This document shows, one piece after another, positions 12,401 through 23,300 of a stretch of DNA of 64,000 bases (position 1 is the first letter of the stretch; each line of letters starts with the position of its first letter). The translations under genes were made by a program, and so were the position numbers. This stretch comes from Trissonchulus latispiculum (lineage: Eukaryota > Nematoda > Enoplea > Enoplida > Ironidae), in contig JASAND010019857.1 of NCBI GenBank assembly GCA_030248195.1, positions 124,001 through 188,000 of the forward strand. The letters are read 5' to 3'. The notes beneath the pieces are model-generated. The model was given only the letters and a program-made list of their open reading frames with translations. It made no database searches and was not told the DNA's origin.

Positions 12401-14275
12401 TAAGCAGGAAAACTGGTTTAATGTGTATAATTGTCTGGTTATATGTTGAACAGCTGATGACCTGAAAGAAATGAGGTTAACTGACAGCATGAGTAAATGT
12501 CCTCTGTTGATTCGTCATAATATGCCAATTAGGTAGTTAGTTTAGCCCATGGTCACGGGGACCCCCAGAATAGGCTATAACTACCAGGTGGTCCTCGATT
12601 CGTCCGCGTAGGTAGTCCTGTGTTTAAGGAGCGGACGAATCGCAAACAGGGACTTCGTGCTGGTCTGTTTCACAAAATTAAGGTGCTGTTTTAGTATTTT
12701 GTATGACGGAATTCAGGAACTCATTACTAAGATGCATCAATCGGTGGAATTGTGATCTCAAACTTTTTATATCAGCCTTTATCACAGAAAGTAAAGGCTT
12801 CACGTTAATAGTTTCCTTAAAGGCCAACGTTGCAGAAATTACGTTAAATAACCATTCTTACCCTCACTTGTTCTCGCTAATTTGGCAACCAATTCCACCC
12901 TGGTTTGCATCGTTATCAAGAATATCACAATCTCTACTCAAACTTTTTATGTCACTCTATAATTTCAAAGGGCAAACGTTTTACGTTAATTAATTCCCGC
13001 CGAACGCAGTGTCTGTGAGACGTAGTTTCACGGAACGAATCCTGAATGTCTAACAATACCAGAAGCTGGTGATGGAATCGAATGGCACATATTGTAAATA
13101 GCAGTACATAAGCAGTAAAATCAATACCTGAAAATATACAAATAATAGTTAGTTAATATAATGATGTCAATCAGTACGTAAGATTTAGAAATCTCTTTGA
13201 ACCATCTTCTAATGAACCCCAGAAAAGTAGTAATTTCAAGAAACGAATGTTTAGTGATTAATGTCAATTTTGTGCAGGAAACGGGTGCTTTCCTGTTCCC
13301 TAAATGCCTAAAGCCTTCATCCTAAGTCTAATTGAAATAAACTGAATATCTTTGAAAGAATCGTGTTGTATTCACGATTTTCTGCATCATAAGGCAGAAA
13401 CTCGTCCAAAATCGGCATTCAGTTGAATTTTGTTCATATTAAACAAGTAACGCCTAACTAATCATAGCTTAGTCGCTAAACGGCCTTTAAAACTGTGTCG
13501 TTTTCATCATTTAAGCCGAACATCACTCAAAAATTAGCAAAGTTCCAACTTTTATCTCAGAAAGCCATCTAAAGTGAGTAATAGTTGCTGGGTTTGATTC
13601 CTGCACACATATCCTGTATTAATGGGTTTTAACCCGTTTGATTCAGGTTCATCGTGAGCGTTTCCTGCCAAGATTCATATCAGTCGGAACCTGATCCTGT
13701 GATCACTGAGAGGATTAATCTGAAGACGGTGCATATCAGTAGAAGTAGATTAAGTTCGGATAACTGAATTTGGATATTAGTGGATTAATTTGGTCATTGA
13801 TTTGGAACCAGTTCAGAGAATCGGAAGGTACATTGGAATCGGAACTTATTGATTAGGAGTTTAAGGCAGAGACATTGTCGACACGAACCTGGTCATTTGT
13901 TGGTTGAACCTGCAGAAGCGAACCTGTCTAAAGAACTTACCGGAAAACTATCTACATAACTTTTTTGATTCTTCTAAAAGAGGCCAAACTAGAAATGGCT
14001 CAAATTATTGTCTCGGCCCTTTCCTGTTCGGAAGCCACCGCTCCCACTTTGTCTCTGGTTTAGACCCTCTTGGTCAATAGTTAACTGCTCTCAGAAGAAG
14101 AAGATTTCCATGAAGACATTTAAATTAACTTACAGATTAATTTATATTAATTATATTTCGGGCATCTCTTGGTAACTCCCCGCCTAGTCCAATCCCTGTG
14201 TCTGTACTCTCCACCGTCCGATAGCCGCCTTAGATCTGTGGGATTCCTTGAGAATCTTTAATACCAGATCTAAGC
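9438..14275. other. Stem-loop-dense non-coding tract
   Basis: This region has no recognisable gene, but successive short inverted repeats with unrelated stems and small loops follow one another. Examples (left arm/right arm): 9665-9672/9679-9686; 9828-9835/9844-9851; 9901-9912/9951-9962; 10249-10256/10265-10272; 10291-10308/10313-10331; 10487-10494/10499-10506; 11254-11263/11267-11276; 11531-11540/11544-11553; 11636-11643/11646-11653; 12596-12607/12631-12642; 14229-14238/14265-14274. Most stems are perfect over 8-12 bp. The biological role is unknown. It could be a structured non-coding RNA, an unusual transposon, or the product of a mutational process that makes hairpins. Confidence 0.55.
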
Positions 14276-14676
14276 CCGCTCACCCATTCCCGGAACAGAA
14301 TTGCAATACCTTTAAATTTAACTAATTATCAGTTAATATTCTCTGTTGGTTGTAGTTTATTTTGATAGTAGTCGGATAAGGAAGTCAGTTCAATTTAAAC
14401 ACATACTCACACGCACTATACCTGTCTGTACACTATAATCATTACCTGAAGAAGAGGAATGCTCAGTTAATTTAGAAGAAAGAGTTGAGCCTGGTTAGTA
14501 ATACATACAAGAAAGAAAGAATTGACGAATCAGTGGAAATTAACTAATCTTTTATTACTATCGGTCAGTTTAAAATATCAGGTTAAAGAAGAGTTGGCAA
14601 CCCTGATACCCTGTACTTTCATCGCATATTGTTAATAACCGTATTGGACTGTAACTGTCCAGTGTCCCCGTTGAAT

Positions 14677-14731
14677 TATCCTTATATTATTATTATTATT
14701 ATTACTATTATTATTATTATTATTATTATTC
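14677..14731. repeat. ATT/TTA trinucleotide microsatellite
   Basis: A run of (ATT)n with one ACT interruption, about 18 units long. Confidence 0.9.
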
Positions 14732-14812
14732 TTAGATTGTATCGGAACCTGTTATTAATTAATAAACTGTTGAGTATTCATCTAGACTTAGATAGGGACA
14801 GTTTTACTGAAC

Positions 14813-14917
14813 CAGATCCTGTTGTGATCTTATTGCTGAATCAGATCCTGTTGCGATCTCATTGCTGATCCAGATCCTGTTGCGATCTTACTGCTGAAAA
14901 CGATCCTGTTGCGATCA
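14813..14917 (+). repeat. 29-bp tandem repeat, about 3.7 copies
   Basis: Units start at 14813, 14842, 14871 and about 14900 with consensus CAGATCCTGTTGCGATCT followed by ATTGCTGA. Each unit contains a small GATC...GATC hairpin. Confidence 0.85.
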
Positions 14918-14919
14918 TC

Positions 14920-16530
14920 CGAAACGACCCCCTAACTAAACGAACTCACGAGCATTACCCTAATTAGGTTGGCCATAGGAATCTCTGATTCTGGATACAT
15001 CACCTTTCAAAGATTCGGTATTTAAGTCTGCTAATTCTCAGTAGACGCGCCGACCTTCCGTCGTAATCTTGCGAGTTTTCCCCCTGGAGGATCAAAAGAG
15101 AAGCCAGCTTAAGAAAGTCAATCTCAATTTTACTCGCTTCATTACAAATATGTCCTAAACATGTGTGCAAAGTTTTAGAACTGTATCTTTCATACAGCGA
15201 AAAATTTTCTGACACCAACATTTTAACCTAACTTTTTTATTTTCCTATGTTTTAACACATGACAAGGTCACCTTTGAAGGACTCTACAGAACGATAGAAA
15301 CAATATAACGAAAAAATCATTTGTCTTGTTTTGAGGACCCATGGGGACTACAAAATATGTGAAAATGAGCAAAACCGGAGATGGTAGAAAATCGGCAAAA
15401 AAAGACCCCCCCTCCCCTTAAAGCGTGAAATCATCCGCTTACCTTCCAACTCCCAAAATTGCGAAAGTTACAGCGTTTTAAAAAATCACCATAAAAGCAC
15501 TGCACAAAAGGATACCACCGCCTTAAACTAATAGGCGTGGGTAAAATGTGCAACCGGACTATGTTTCCATCGAGTAAAAAAATCTAGTCTTGAACATGTG
15601 GCAGTAATTTAAAATAAAATGATTCCACCAAAATGGCCGGTTTTGAACCGCAAGATCTTTTCTGGTTTCTACTGACGTAACCATTGGAAATAGTTTTGCT
15701 GGTAGAAGCAAAAGGCAAAAAGTTCATTAATATCCAGCCACACCCATAACAGCCGTACTAGCTGAGGCTCGATACGCAAACGCAGACAAGATACGGACTT
15801 AACCCCTGCAAAGAGCTCAACGATTGTAAAAACAGATGTTCATTTTGTACTCGCTTTCCATTCAATACTGCTCTAATTCTGTGATGGATACAACTGAATT
15901 TGCATGCTGTAATTGTAGATATAGAACTAATGCATAATGTACATATACCTGTAGAAACGTTTAGCTTCAAGTGCCAACTTCGTGGTGGTATTAAATAATT
16001 TGAAGATTGTTTTCCGTCCGCTCATCTGAAAGTGACAGGCTCGACTCTAAATTCCGAGGTTCGGCTGAAGTGGTAGATGAGATCTGCAATATTAACCAAT
16101 TTTCAAATCGATTGAAATTTCTTTTTTCTTAAGCTGCTACTGCAAGAATATCGATATGCCTTATTTAAATTCTATTTAACAATGCAAGTAACCAGAGATT
16201 TTAAATAATACAGATTTTGCAAAGCTTGTTTGGCTTTGTGGGTTGGTTCCGAACTCGTTTCTGGGTTGGGGGATGTCGCGAATGGCATTGAACGGGACGG
16301 GAGGTGGAGGCGGATCCATTCTGACTTTTCTGAGGATATGAAGGTCGTGGAAAACTGCCTATAAAAGTATATAAAACTACGATTTTTATGATACAATTAT
16401 TAAAACTATCAAAAATTCAAATTTTTTCGCTTAGAAATGCTTAGAAATGTATGTATATGTCTTTGAGGGATATATATACATGCCACTGCCACATCCCCAC
16501 ATGCATGTGTTAAGTTTTTTCATGCACTGT
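14920..16530. other. Gene-free stretch with transposon fragments
   Basis: No exon is recognised. About 15430-15526 matches the reverse complement of the left end of the TTAA-flanked elements at 57.7 and 61.6 kb (CAAAAGGATACCACCGCC next to TTAA at 15523), so it is a truncated copy of that family. Confidence 0.5.
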
Positions 16531-16534
16531 CCTT

Positions 16535-16731
16535 CATTGGTGTGGCTGGGCGGGGGGCGGGGTTCCGACGGAGGGTGGGAGGAGCCTCCCTAAATTTTCG
16601 ATTTTTTGCCGTTTTTGGCCACTTTTTGGCCAAAATTTGGGGGAGGGGGTAGCAAAAATCTGGGCGGGGGGGGGGTCGCGAAAATTTATCATTGGGGGGG
16701 GGGCGGGCACCCCCCCCCCAACACACCTATG
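16535..16731 (-). mobile_element. hAT-type MITE, G/C-rich family, copy 1
   Basis: Ends are CATTGGTGTG and CACACCTATG. It is flanked by a perfect 8-bp target duplication, ctgtcctt (16527-16534 and 16732-16739). The interior carries long G and C runs and is inverted relative to the three other copies. Short TIRs plus an 8-bp duplication are typical of hAT elements; there is no transposase. Confidence 0.85.
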
Positions 16732-17190
16732 CTGTCCTTTTCTATTTCTATGTTTTCTATTTTTGTGCCAAACATCGCATTTGCAGCCGTTTCTAATGCA
16801 TTAGACATCATTGACCTTATATATAACTTGAAAACTTGATTGCCAACATGTTTCCATGTCCAAAGAAGGACATTATTGAGTCGGAGTCTGAGTCCATAAA
16901 ACAGTTGAAAACGTGTATTTCTCGCAATAAAAAAACTAAGCTAAAAAATTGGTGTTTTAGAAAACTTTGACTAAAGGCTCCCTAAGAACACCATTTTTAA
17001 GCTTCGCGCCTCTGGCTCGTCTACATATATAGTTTCACCAGGGGGGGGGGTGAGTATCCCCCCAAAATTTTCGATCAACTTTACCCCCCAGATTTTTTGA
17101 CTATCCCTCCCCCCACTTTTAGTTACCCCCCCCCCACCCCAACCCCCAGCCCTTTTTGGGGTCAAAAAGTTATATATATATATATACCTA

Positions 17191-17475
17191 TGTAGGGGAA
17201 GCAGGCATGGGAAAGATTGATAAGCCTGTTACGGGAGTTCAGCTGATGGTCCCGTGGTGTAGTGGTTAGCATGTCTGCTCCGGAGTCAGAAGGGCCGTGG
17301 TTCGATCCCCGGCGGGACCAATTCTTTACTTTCAATGGTGAGTGAAAAGCTGAACCTCCCTCTTCCCTTCTCTCTTCTAGGTCTTGGTTTCGTGGGTACG
17401 AGGGTACCTTACGCCTCCCGTTCGGGCTTGTCCTTGGTTTCTTCTTGGTCCACCAGCCCTGGTAGAAGCGCTACA
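17191..17475 (+). repeat. 5' LTR of the TRIM-like element
   Basis: 285 bp, TG...CA termini with the short inverted TGTAG/CTACA. Contains a tRNA-like body at 17248-17319. Four mismatches to the 3' LTR (98.6% identity), so the insertion is fairly recent. Confidence 0.75.
17248..17319 (+). tRNA. tRNA-like sequence inside the 5' LTR
   Basis: A 72-nt body with perfect acceptor pairing GGTCCCG/CGGGACC, an A-box-like TGGTGTAGTGGTTAGC, B-box GGTTCGATCC and a 3' A. The anticodon arm (TCTGCTCCGGAGTCAGA) recalls tRNA-Arg(CCG) but has a mismatched closing pair. The T-stem also has a mismatch, so the isotype is uncertain. No run of four or more T follows closely. It is probably a tRNA-derived Pol III promoter body carried by the LTR rather than a functional tRNA. 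Confidence 0.55.
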
Positions 17476-17531
17476 TGTGGCGAGGCTGCCAGGAGGACCC
17501 GGATTGGACTCCTGTCTCCGGTCCCCCAGTA

Positions 17532-17753
17532 CATAGATGTGTTAGGGGTGGGGGGGTGGGGGGGGGGTGGGGGGACCCCCCCCACCAAAATGACAAATTT
17601 TGGCGACCCCCCCCAGATTTTCGGATTTTTGCTACCCCCCCAGATTTTTGGCCAAAAAGTGGTCAAAAATGGCATAAAATCGAAAAATTAGGGGGGGTCC
17701 CCCACCCTCCGTCGGGAACCCCCCCCCAGATTTTTTGCCCAGCCACACCTATG
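17532..17753 (+). mobile_element. hAT-type MITE, G/C-rich family, copy 2, nested in the TRIM
   Basis: Ends are CATAGATGTG and CACACCTATG, with a perfect 8-bp duplication ccccagta at 17524-17531 and 17754-17761. Inserted in the interior of the TRIM-like element, so it is younger than that insertion. Confidence 0.85.
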
Positions 17754-17910
17754 CCCCAGTAGTTGCTTCTGGTTAGTTGGATCTAAAGGGGAACGTGTGT
17801 CGGGGGAGCACGGATCCCTTGGGCTCCGAATGCCCTGCGCTGGATGCACTCTCGGTTCGATTCCGAGTTGAGTAAGCCGCGGGACGCGTCTTAAAGAAAC
17901 CCGGGGGAGA

Positions 17911-18195
17911 TGTAGGGGAAGCAGGCATAGGAAAGATTGATAAGCTTGTTACGGGAGTTCAGCTGATGGTCCCGTGGTGTAGTGGTTAGCATGTCTGCTC
18001 CGGAGTCAGAAGGGCCGTGGTTCGATCCCCGGCGGGACCAATTCTTTACTTTCAATGGTGAGTGAAAAGCTGAACCTCCCTCTTCCCTTCTCTCTTCTAG
18101 GTCTTGGTTTCGTGGGTACGAGGGTACCTGACGCCTCCCGTTCGGGCTTGTCCTTGGTTTCTTCTTGGTCCACCAGCCCTGGCAGAAGCGCTACA
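17911..18195 (+). repeat. 3' LTR of the TRIM-like element
   Basis: 285-bp copy of the 5' LTR. It is immediately preceded by the polypurine tract CGGGGGAGA and followed by the ccta target duplication. Confidence 0.75.
17968..18039 (+). tRNA. tRNA-like sequence inside the 3' LTR
   Basis: Identical in the tRNA-like part to the copy 720 bp upstream; same acceptor, A-box and B-box features. The duplication is explained by LTR synthesis, not by independent tRNA gene duplication. Confidence 0.55.
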
Positions 18196-18813
18196 CCTAA
18201 ATTTCGCAAAAAATGGTCATTTTTTGAAAAACGTTTCTCAAATTTTTACTTAAAAAATCGGTTTAAAACGGTGTAAAAACGCTTAAAACGATAAAAACAA
18301 GCTTTGTTTTGACAAACAAGCGTTAAAAATTGAAATACAGAAAATTTTGCTTTTTTAGGCCATTTTTTGAATTTCCTGAGGTTCGAATTTTGGGGGGGGG
18401 TGTGGGGGTTCGAAGGGGGGTACTCCCCATCACATTTCTGGGGTCGACCACAAAATTTCCGAAGTTTGCCCCCCCAACCAATATTTCCGGTGAAACTATG
18501 CTCGTCTACCCGGCAGAGGGTTGAGCGAGAACGAAATTTCACCGAGACCGAGACTAGCAATTTTCGGGGTCAGCCAGCCGGTTTTGGGTGGAGGGTAGGG
18601 AATGGAATTTGGGAGAGGGGGAGGGGGTAATTAATTTTTTGTCGAAATTTTAAGAAAAAATTTCGATTTTGCTCAAAAACTCTATTTACAACCGAAAATT
18701 AGCGATGTTATATCCAACTTTGTCATTTTTTTCCAAAAAAATGGAATTTTTGCGTAAAATTTCGAATTTTGCCTAATTTTGAGCCAAAATTTCGAAAACT
18801 GTGAGGGTGTGGT

Positions 18814-19000
18814 CATAGGTGTGTTGCGGGGGGGGGGGTGGGGGGGACCTCCCACCAAAATGACAAATTTTGGCGACCCCCCCCCAGATTTTTGGCCAAA
18901 AAGTGGCCAAAAATGGCATAAAATCAAAAATTTAGGGGGGGTCCCGGTCCCCCCACCCTCCGTCGGAACCCCCCAGATTTTTTGCCCAGCCACACCTATG
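18814..19000 (+). mobile_element. hAT-type MITE, G/C-rich family, copy 3
   Basis: Perfect terminal inverted repeats CATAGGTGTG/CACACCTATG. The flanks share gtgtggt (7 of 8 bases, offset by one). The interior matches the copies at 17.5 and 19.5 kb. Confidence 0.8.
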
Positions 19001-19453
19001 GTGTGGTCTGGCAAATTTGTGTGGATGTTGTCTGGGATTTGGCCATTTGGGGGAGGTGTTCCACCCAGGTAATATACGTATATACACCTATGATTTGTTG
19101 GGGGGATCGGTAAGGAAAATTTTCAAGGGTTGGCAAAAAATCGGGTTTTCGGTCCTAACCTGAAAAATGTTCTCACTTTTTAGCTATTTTTCCCAATTTT
19201 TAACGTAATTTTCTAGGTATATAAGCGAATTTGCGCAAATTTTTGCTGATTTTTTCGTAATTTTTGATATCAAAAATTTGGGTGGGGGTTAGAAAATTGC
19301 TCAGCTAGCCCTTATATTTATAATTTATATATACAGTAAAAAAGTTTCAGCCATAAACAGTATATAAAAAGGCAACTATATAGATGAAGATGGAGGAACC
19401 TAGAGTCCTCAAAAATTTCAGTCCTTGGGCCGATCATATCTATGTACGTATGT

Positions 19454-19940
19454 CAAGGCCGCACCCAGGGGGGGGGAGGGGTTCAAGCATAGATCTGTTA
19501 GGATGGGACCCCCCACCAAAATGTAAAATTTTGGCGACCCCCCCAGATTTTCAGATTTCTGCTACCCCCCCCCCCCAGATTTTTGGCCAAGAAGTGGCCA
19601 AAAATGGCATAAAATCGAAAATTTAGGGGGGGTCCCCCACCCTCCGTCGGGAACCCCCAGATTTTTTTGCCCAGCCACAACTATGGGTTCAAGGGGGCTA
19701 GACCCCCTTTTGGGATGGATGACAAAATGGAAAATTTTTGCTATTTTTATAGCAAAAACAGCTATTTTTAAAAAATTTCCGCGCCGTCGGCGCGATAATT
19801 CACTAGAAATAAACGTCCAATGTATATACTGTTTTTGGGCAAGAATGCAAAAATTTTTAAAATTACCCCCCCCCACCCCCCCCCCCCGCTTTGCTTTTTA
19901 CCTTGGACCCCCCTTTTCAAAATCCTGGGTGCGGGCCTGA
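19454..19940. mobile_element. TIR element with G/C-rich interior, containing another MITE
   Basis: Inverted ends AGGCCGCACCCAGG and CCTGGGTGCGGGCCT bound about 490 bp. The element was later split by the hAT MITE at 19488-19685. No coding capacity. Confidence 0.55.
19488..19685 (+). mobile_element. hAT-type MITE, G/C-rich family, copy 4
   Basis: Starts CATAGATCTG, ends CACAACTATG. Perfect 8-bp duplication ggttcaag at 19480-19487 and 19686-19693. Confidence 0.85.
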
Positions 19941-20326
19941 TGTATATATATATGCGTGCATGCATATTGTTAGTTTTGGTTTGTTTGCAGTATATACTCT
20001 ATGCTGTTGAATTCAAGTATGGAATTTTCCGGCTGACTGACAACCACAACACCACCCACGTTTCTGTCTGGTCAGGTTACTTGCGGTGTCGTCTATTAGA
20101 TTTGCTGTGGGGGCGACACTTGTAGTCTGATATTATCATCCCGTATTTCTGCTTATATAGTGAATAATTGCCAGCCATCAGCAGAATAAAATTAATCTGC
20201 TCCATTTAGTCGTCGAGACGTTGTCGAGTGCGTTTCTGTTGGATGTTCGGAGTTCTGTGGGTGTGCTGCAGGAGCCAGAATTAAATCGGAAAGCGTATAT
20301 ACGTGCGTGGGACGACTTGACGCAAA

Positions 20327-23300
20327 ATGGAGACTTCTGCTGGTGACAGTGGAGATAAATCGTCGACGGGCTCGATTAAGCTGGAACCCGCGGATTCCTG
20401 GTTTGATCCAGTCCGCCTGGGACTCACTCCGCCTGAATGGAAGCGAATTCTGGAGTTGGATAGGTGCGCAGATAAACCCTGACTTTTTCCTAGGCAAAAA
20501 TTTCTGGGGAGGGGGGGAAGTCTGGGAGGGTGGTCCCTCCCCCCCAGGTCTGGGGGGCACGGATTTCTGAGCTAAAATATTAACTATTTTTAACCTAAAT
20601 TTAAGCTTAAAATAGCTAAAAAATGCTTTAAATGTCTAAAAATCCGGCGACGCCGGAAAAGTTTTTAAAAATTTACGCTCAGAACCCTATTTTACCGGGC
20701 ACTTCAAAGTTCTGGGGGGAAAGGCCAGAATCCTGGGGGGGGGCGATCCCCCTGCAGGAAAAAGCCAGAAACCTAACGACGTTTAAGTTTGTGCAGGCTG
20801 CGATTACAAACGTAGTTCACAGTTGTGTTAGTTATGGTGATGAAGTTAAAAAGCTAGAAACTCGGGAGCCAATCGATTCTCGAAATCATTACGAACATAT
20901 TATAAGCAATGCTGATTTTATGAGTTTGTTGTTTTAGCACATCTTTTGGTGTGCTGAATCTTCAGAATCCAGAGTGTTCCAAGGATCGATCTCTCATTAT
21001 CAAGGTATAGTTTGTCACTTATATATACTGTCAATTTCATCAATGCACTTTGTGCGTTTATTGTCACTTTTAGACTTCAGTTTAGATTTGGGTGCAAACC
21101 CTTTCAAGCTTTGATGCAATTATGGCCGCGCTTACTCAGTTGGTAAACGGTCGCAGTGCGCAATTTGAAAGTCTTGGGTTCTGGGCATACATTAACACGG
21201 GGTCCGATTCTGGGGGGGGTCTACCCCGACCTCGGCGAGGGGTCTACCCCTGAAAAAATCCAAAATTTTAAAGGGGTCTGCCCCGAAATTAGCAAAAATT
21301 CCGAATTTTTAAGCTTTTTGACCAAAAATTAGCAAAAAATGTCAATTTTTAGCGATTTTTAAGAAATCTTTTTAAAAAATCGCTAAAATTTGCTAAAAAA
21401 ATTACAAATTTTCACTGAAAATCGCTGAGGGGTCTACCCTTTTTTCCTTTCTGGACGAGAGGGTCTGCCCTTTTTTCCTTTTCGCTGAGGGGGTCTACCC
21501 GTTTTTTGTCGGTCTGGGGGGGGTCTGCACCCCCCCCATTCCCCCCCCCCACGTTATCCTATGGTTCTGGGGTTTTTTACGCAAAAATAAGTGGGGGTGG
21601 GACGCCCTCCCCCCACTAGTGGGGGGGGGGGAGGTCGAAAAGGGGGTGATAAAATGGGCTAAAAATGTCAAAAATTCAGTATAAAAAGCCTGTTTTTGTA
21701 CATAATACTGCTATAACTAAGCTTACAAGTGCTCAAAAATTAAGTTTTGGCACCAAAATATGCGAAGCCGGAAAATTTTTGAAAATTTTGACCAAAAATT
21801 CTCAAAAATTTGGCAATTTCTGGCACGTTAGGGTGAGTGGGGGGGGAGGTCGAGTGGGGGGACCCAAAAGTGGGAGGGCGCCTCCACCCCCCCCCCACCC
21901 CCCTTAAAAAACTCCAGGGGTTCGGTTTCACCTGAGGCTCACATTCAGCTCGGGTTGCATGTGTTTCCGTATCATTGTCAATTCAGTTTCAGTAATGCCG
22001 ATCTAGCACGTCTTATCGTGTTCACTTTTTTTGCGTCTAAAAGCTGGTTTCTAATGATATTGTTTTAAAGGCTGAAAGAATGGGACGTTAGTGTAAGATT
22101 TTTGGAAAAAATTTCATAAACATATAGTTTATGGGAATTTAGCCCCATCTAAGACGCCCATGTTGAATTTAAACCTGGGTGGGACTCCTGTTTTTCAAAA
22201 TCCCGAGTATACGTACAATACGTACTTAATGTATGCAGATAGATATGTATATATGTATGTATTTTAGTCTGCTTCGTCATGTCTTATTGTTTCTTCGGTT
22301 TTTTTTCTATCTGTTCTAGGCCATACGCAGTATCAGTAAGAGTTTGCTGGACTGGAAACGCGCGGCAGATGGCGGGTCTGATCCTCCCCAGGGCTCCTCC
22401 CAGTCGTCACGTGATCTCTCCGCTGTTCTGCCCCCCGCCGGAAAGGTGTCCACTGACCGGGCTAGGTCCACCCCTCCACCCCCAGGGACGACTGGAACTG
22501 CTGCTGGAGTCTCCATGGAAGTGGATGTCGTAAAGAGAGAGGACTCCACCAAAGAGCAGGGGGAGCCAGATCCATCGCTCCCGATGTATTTGCGGCTGGG
22601 ACATTTGCATTTGCTCCTACATGACTTTAGAAAAGGTATTATCTACCTGAGGGGTCAGTTTCATAGCAATGTTCTTGAATTCTCGAGTCTTAGTACGTAG
22701 CTAAACTACGCTGGAAGTTTTCGAAATCCACAGGTCACGCTGAAAAAGTTGTCGAGTCTTTCGTCGAGTCAAGTTCTCTGGTCGATTTCTTGAAATGTTG
22801 ATCAAGGAATTTGTGAAATTTTAAATCCATTAATTTTTCTATCCTTCGACAATTTGCGTAAATTACCATAACATAGTCCGTAGATGCATTTACATTTAAT
22901 TTTCAATACAGGAGAGGTTGCTGTAACTGAAAACAGACTACTCTCTAGAACTTGAGAAGGTTCTTTATGAAACTGGCCCCTGAAAACTGTGTTAATCTTC
23001 TGTCTTTTACGTGTCAAGATATATTCTTTTTTTCCAGAGGGAGCGGGGCTTTTGCATTGTTTTTCTGCAGCTGAGCTGAAATTATATATGTAACAGTTTC
23101 ATTGCTAATTTGGCGTAGGCTTATTTGCAAAGTTTTCTCAACATTGCTTAGATTTTACTTTTGCTTGAAATACATAAATCAGTTAATGTGAAAATAAAGG
23201 TTGGTCTATTTTCTGCTCAAATTTGAATCCCCTAGGGTGAAACCCAAAATAGCAGACCTCCCCGACTACAATACCCCTAGGACAGTTAGAGTGAAAAAAA

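Larger units (their letters stand above)
17191..18195 (+). mobile_element. TRIM-like LTR element with tRNA-like sequence in its LTRs
   Basis: Two 285-bp direct repeats (17191-17475 and 17911-18195) differ at four positions, begin TGTAG and end CTACA, and are flanked by ccta on both sides (17187-17190, 18196-18199). After the 5' LTR, TGGCGAGGCTGCCAGGAG (17478-17495) looks like a primer binding site. Its complement resembles the 3' end of animal tRNA-Arg plus CCA. A purine tract, CGGGGGAGA, abuts the 3' LTR. The 435-bp interior has no gag/pol open frame and is itself split by a hAT MITE (17532-17753). This is the layout of a terminal-repeat retrotransposon in miniature. Mobilisation would need an autonomous partner elsewhere. 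Confidence 0.75.

Noticed and set aside
12149..12490. 113-codon open frame on the - strand
   Set aside because: No motif, no splice context, and it lies in the hairpin-dense tract; probably chance.
22344..22700. 118-codon open frame treated as an independent gene
   Set aside because: It is KDM6 exon 3 read past its donor at 22636; the part after the donor is intron.
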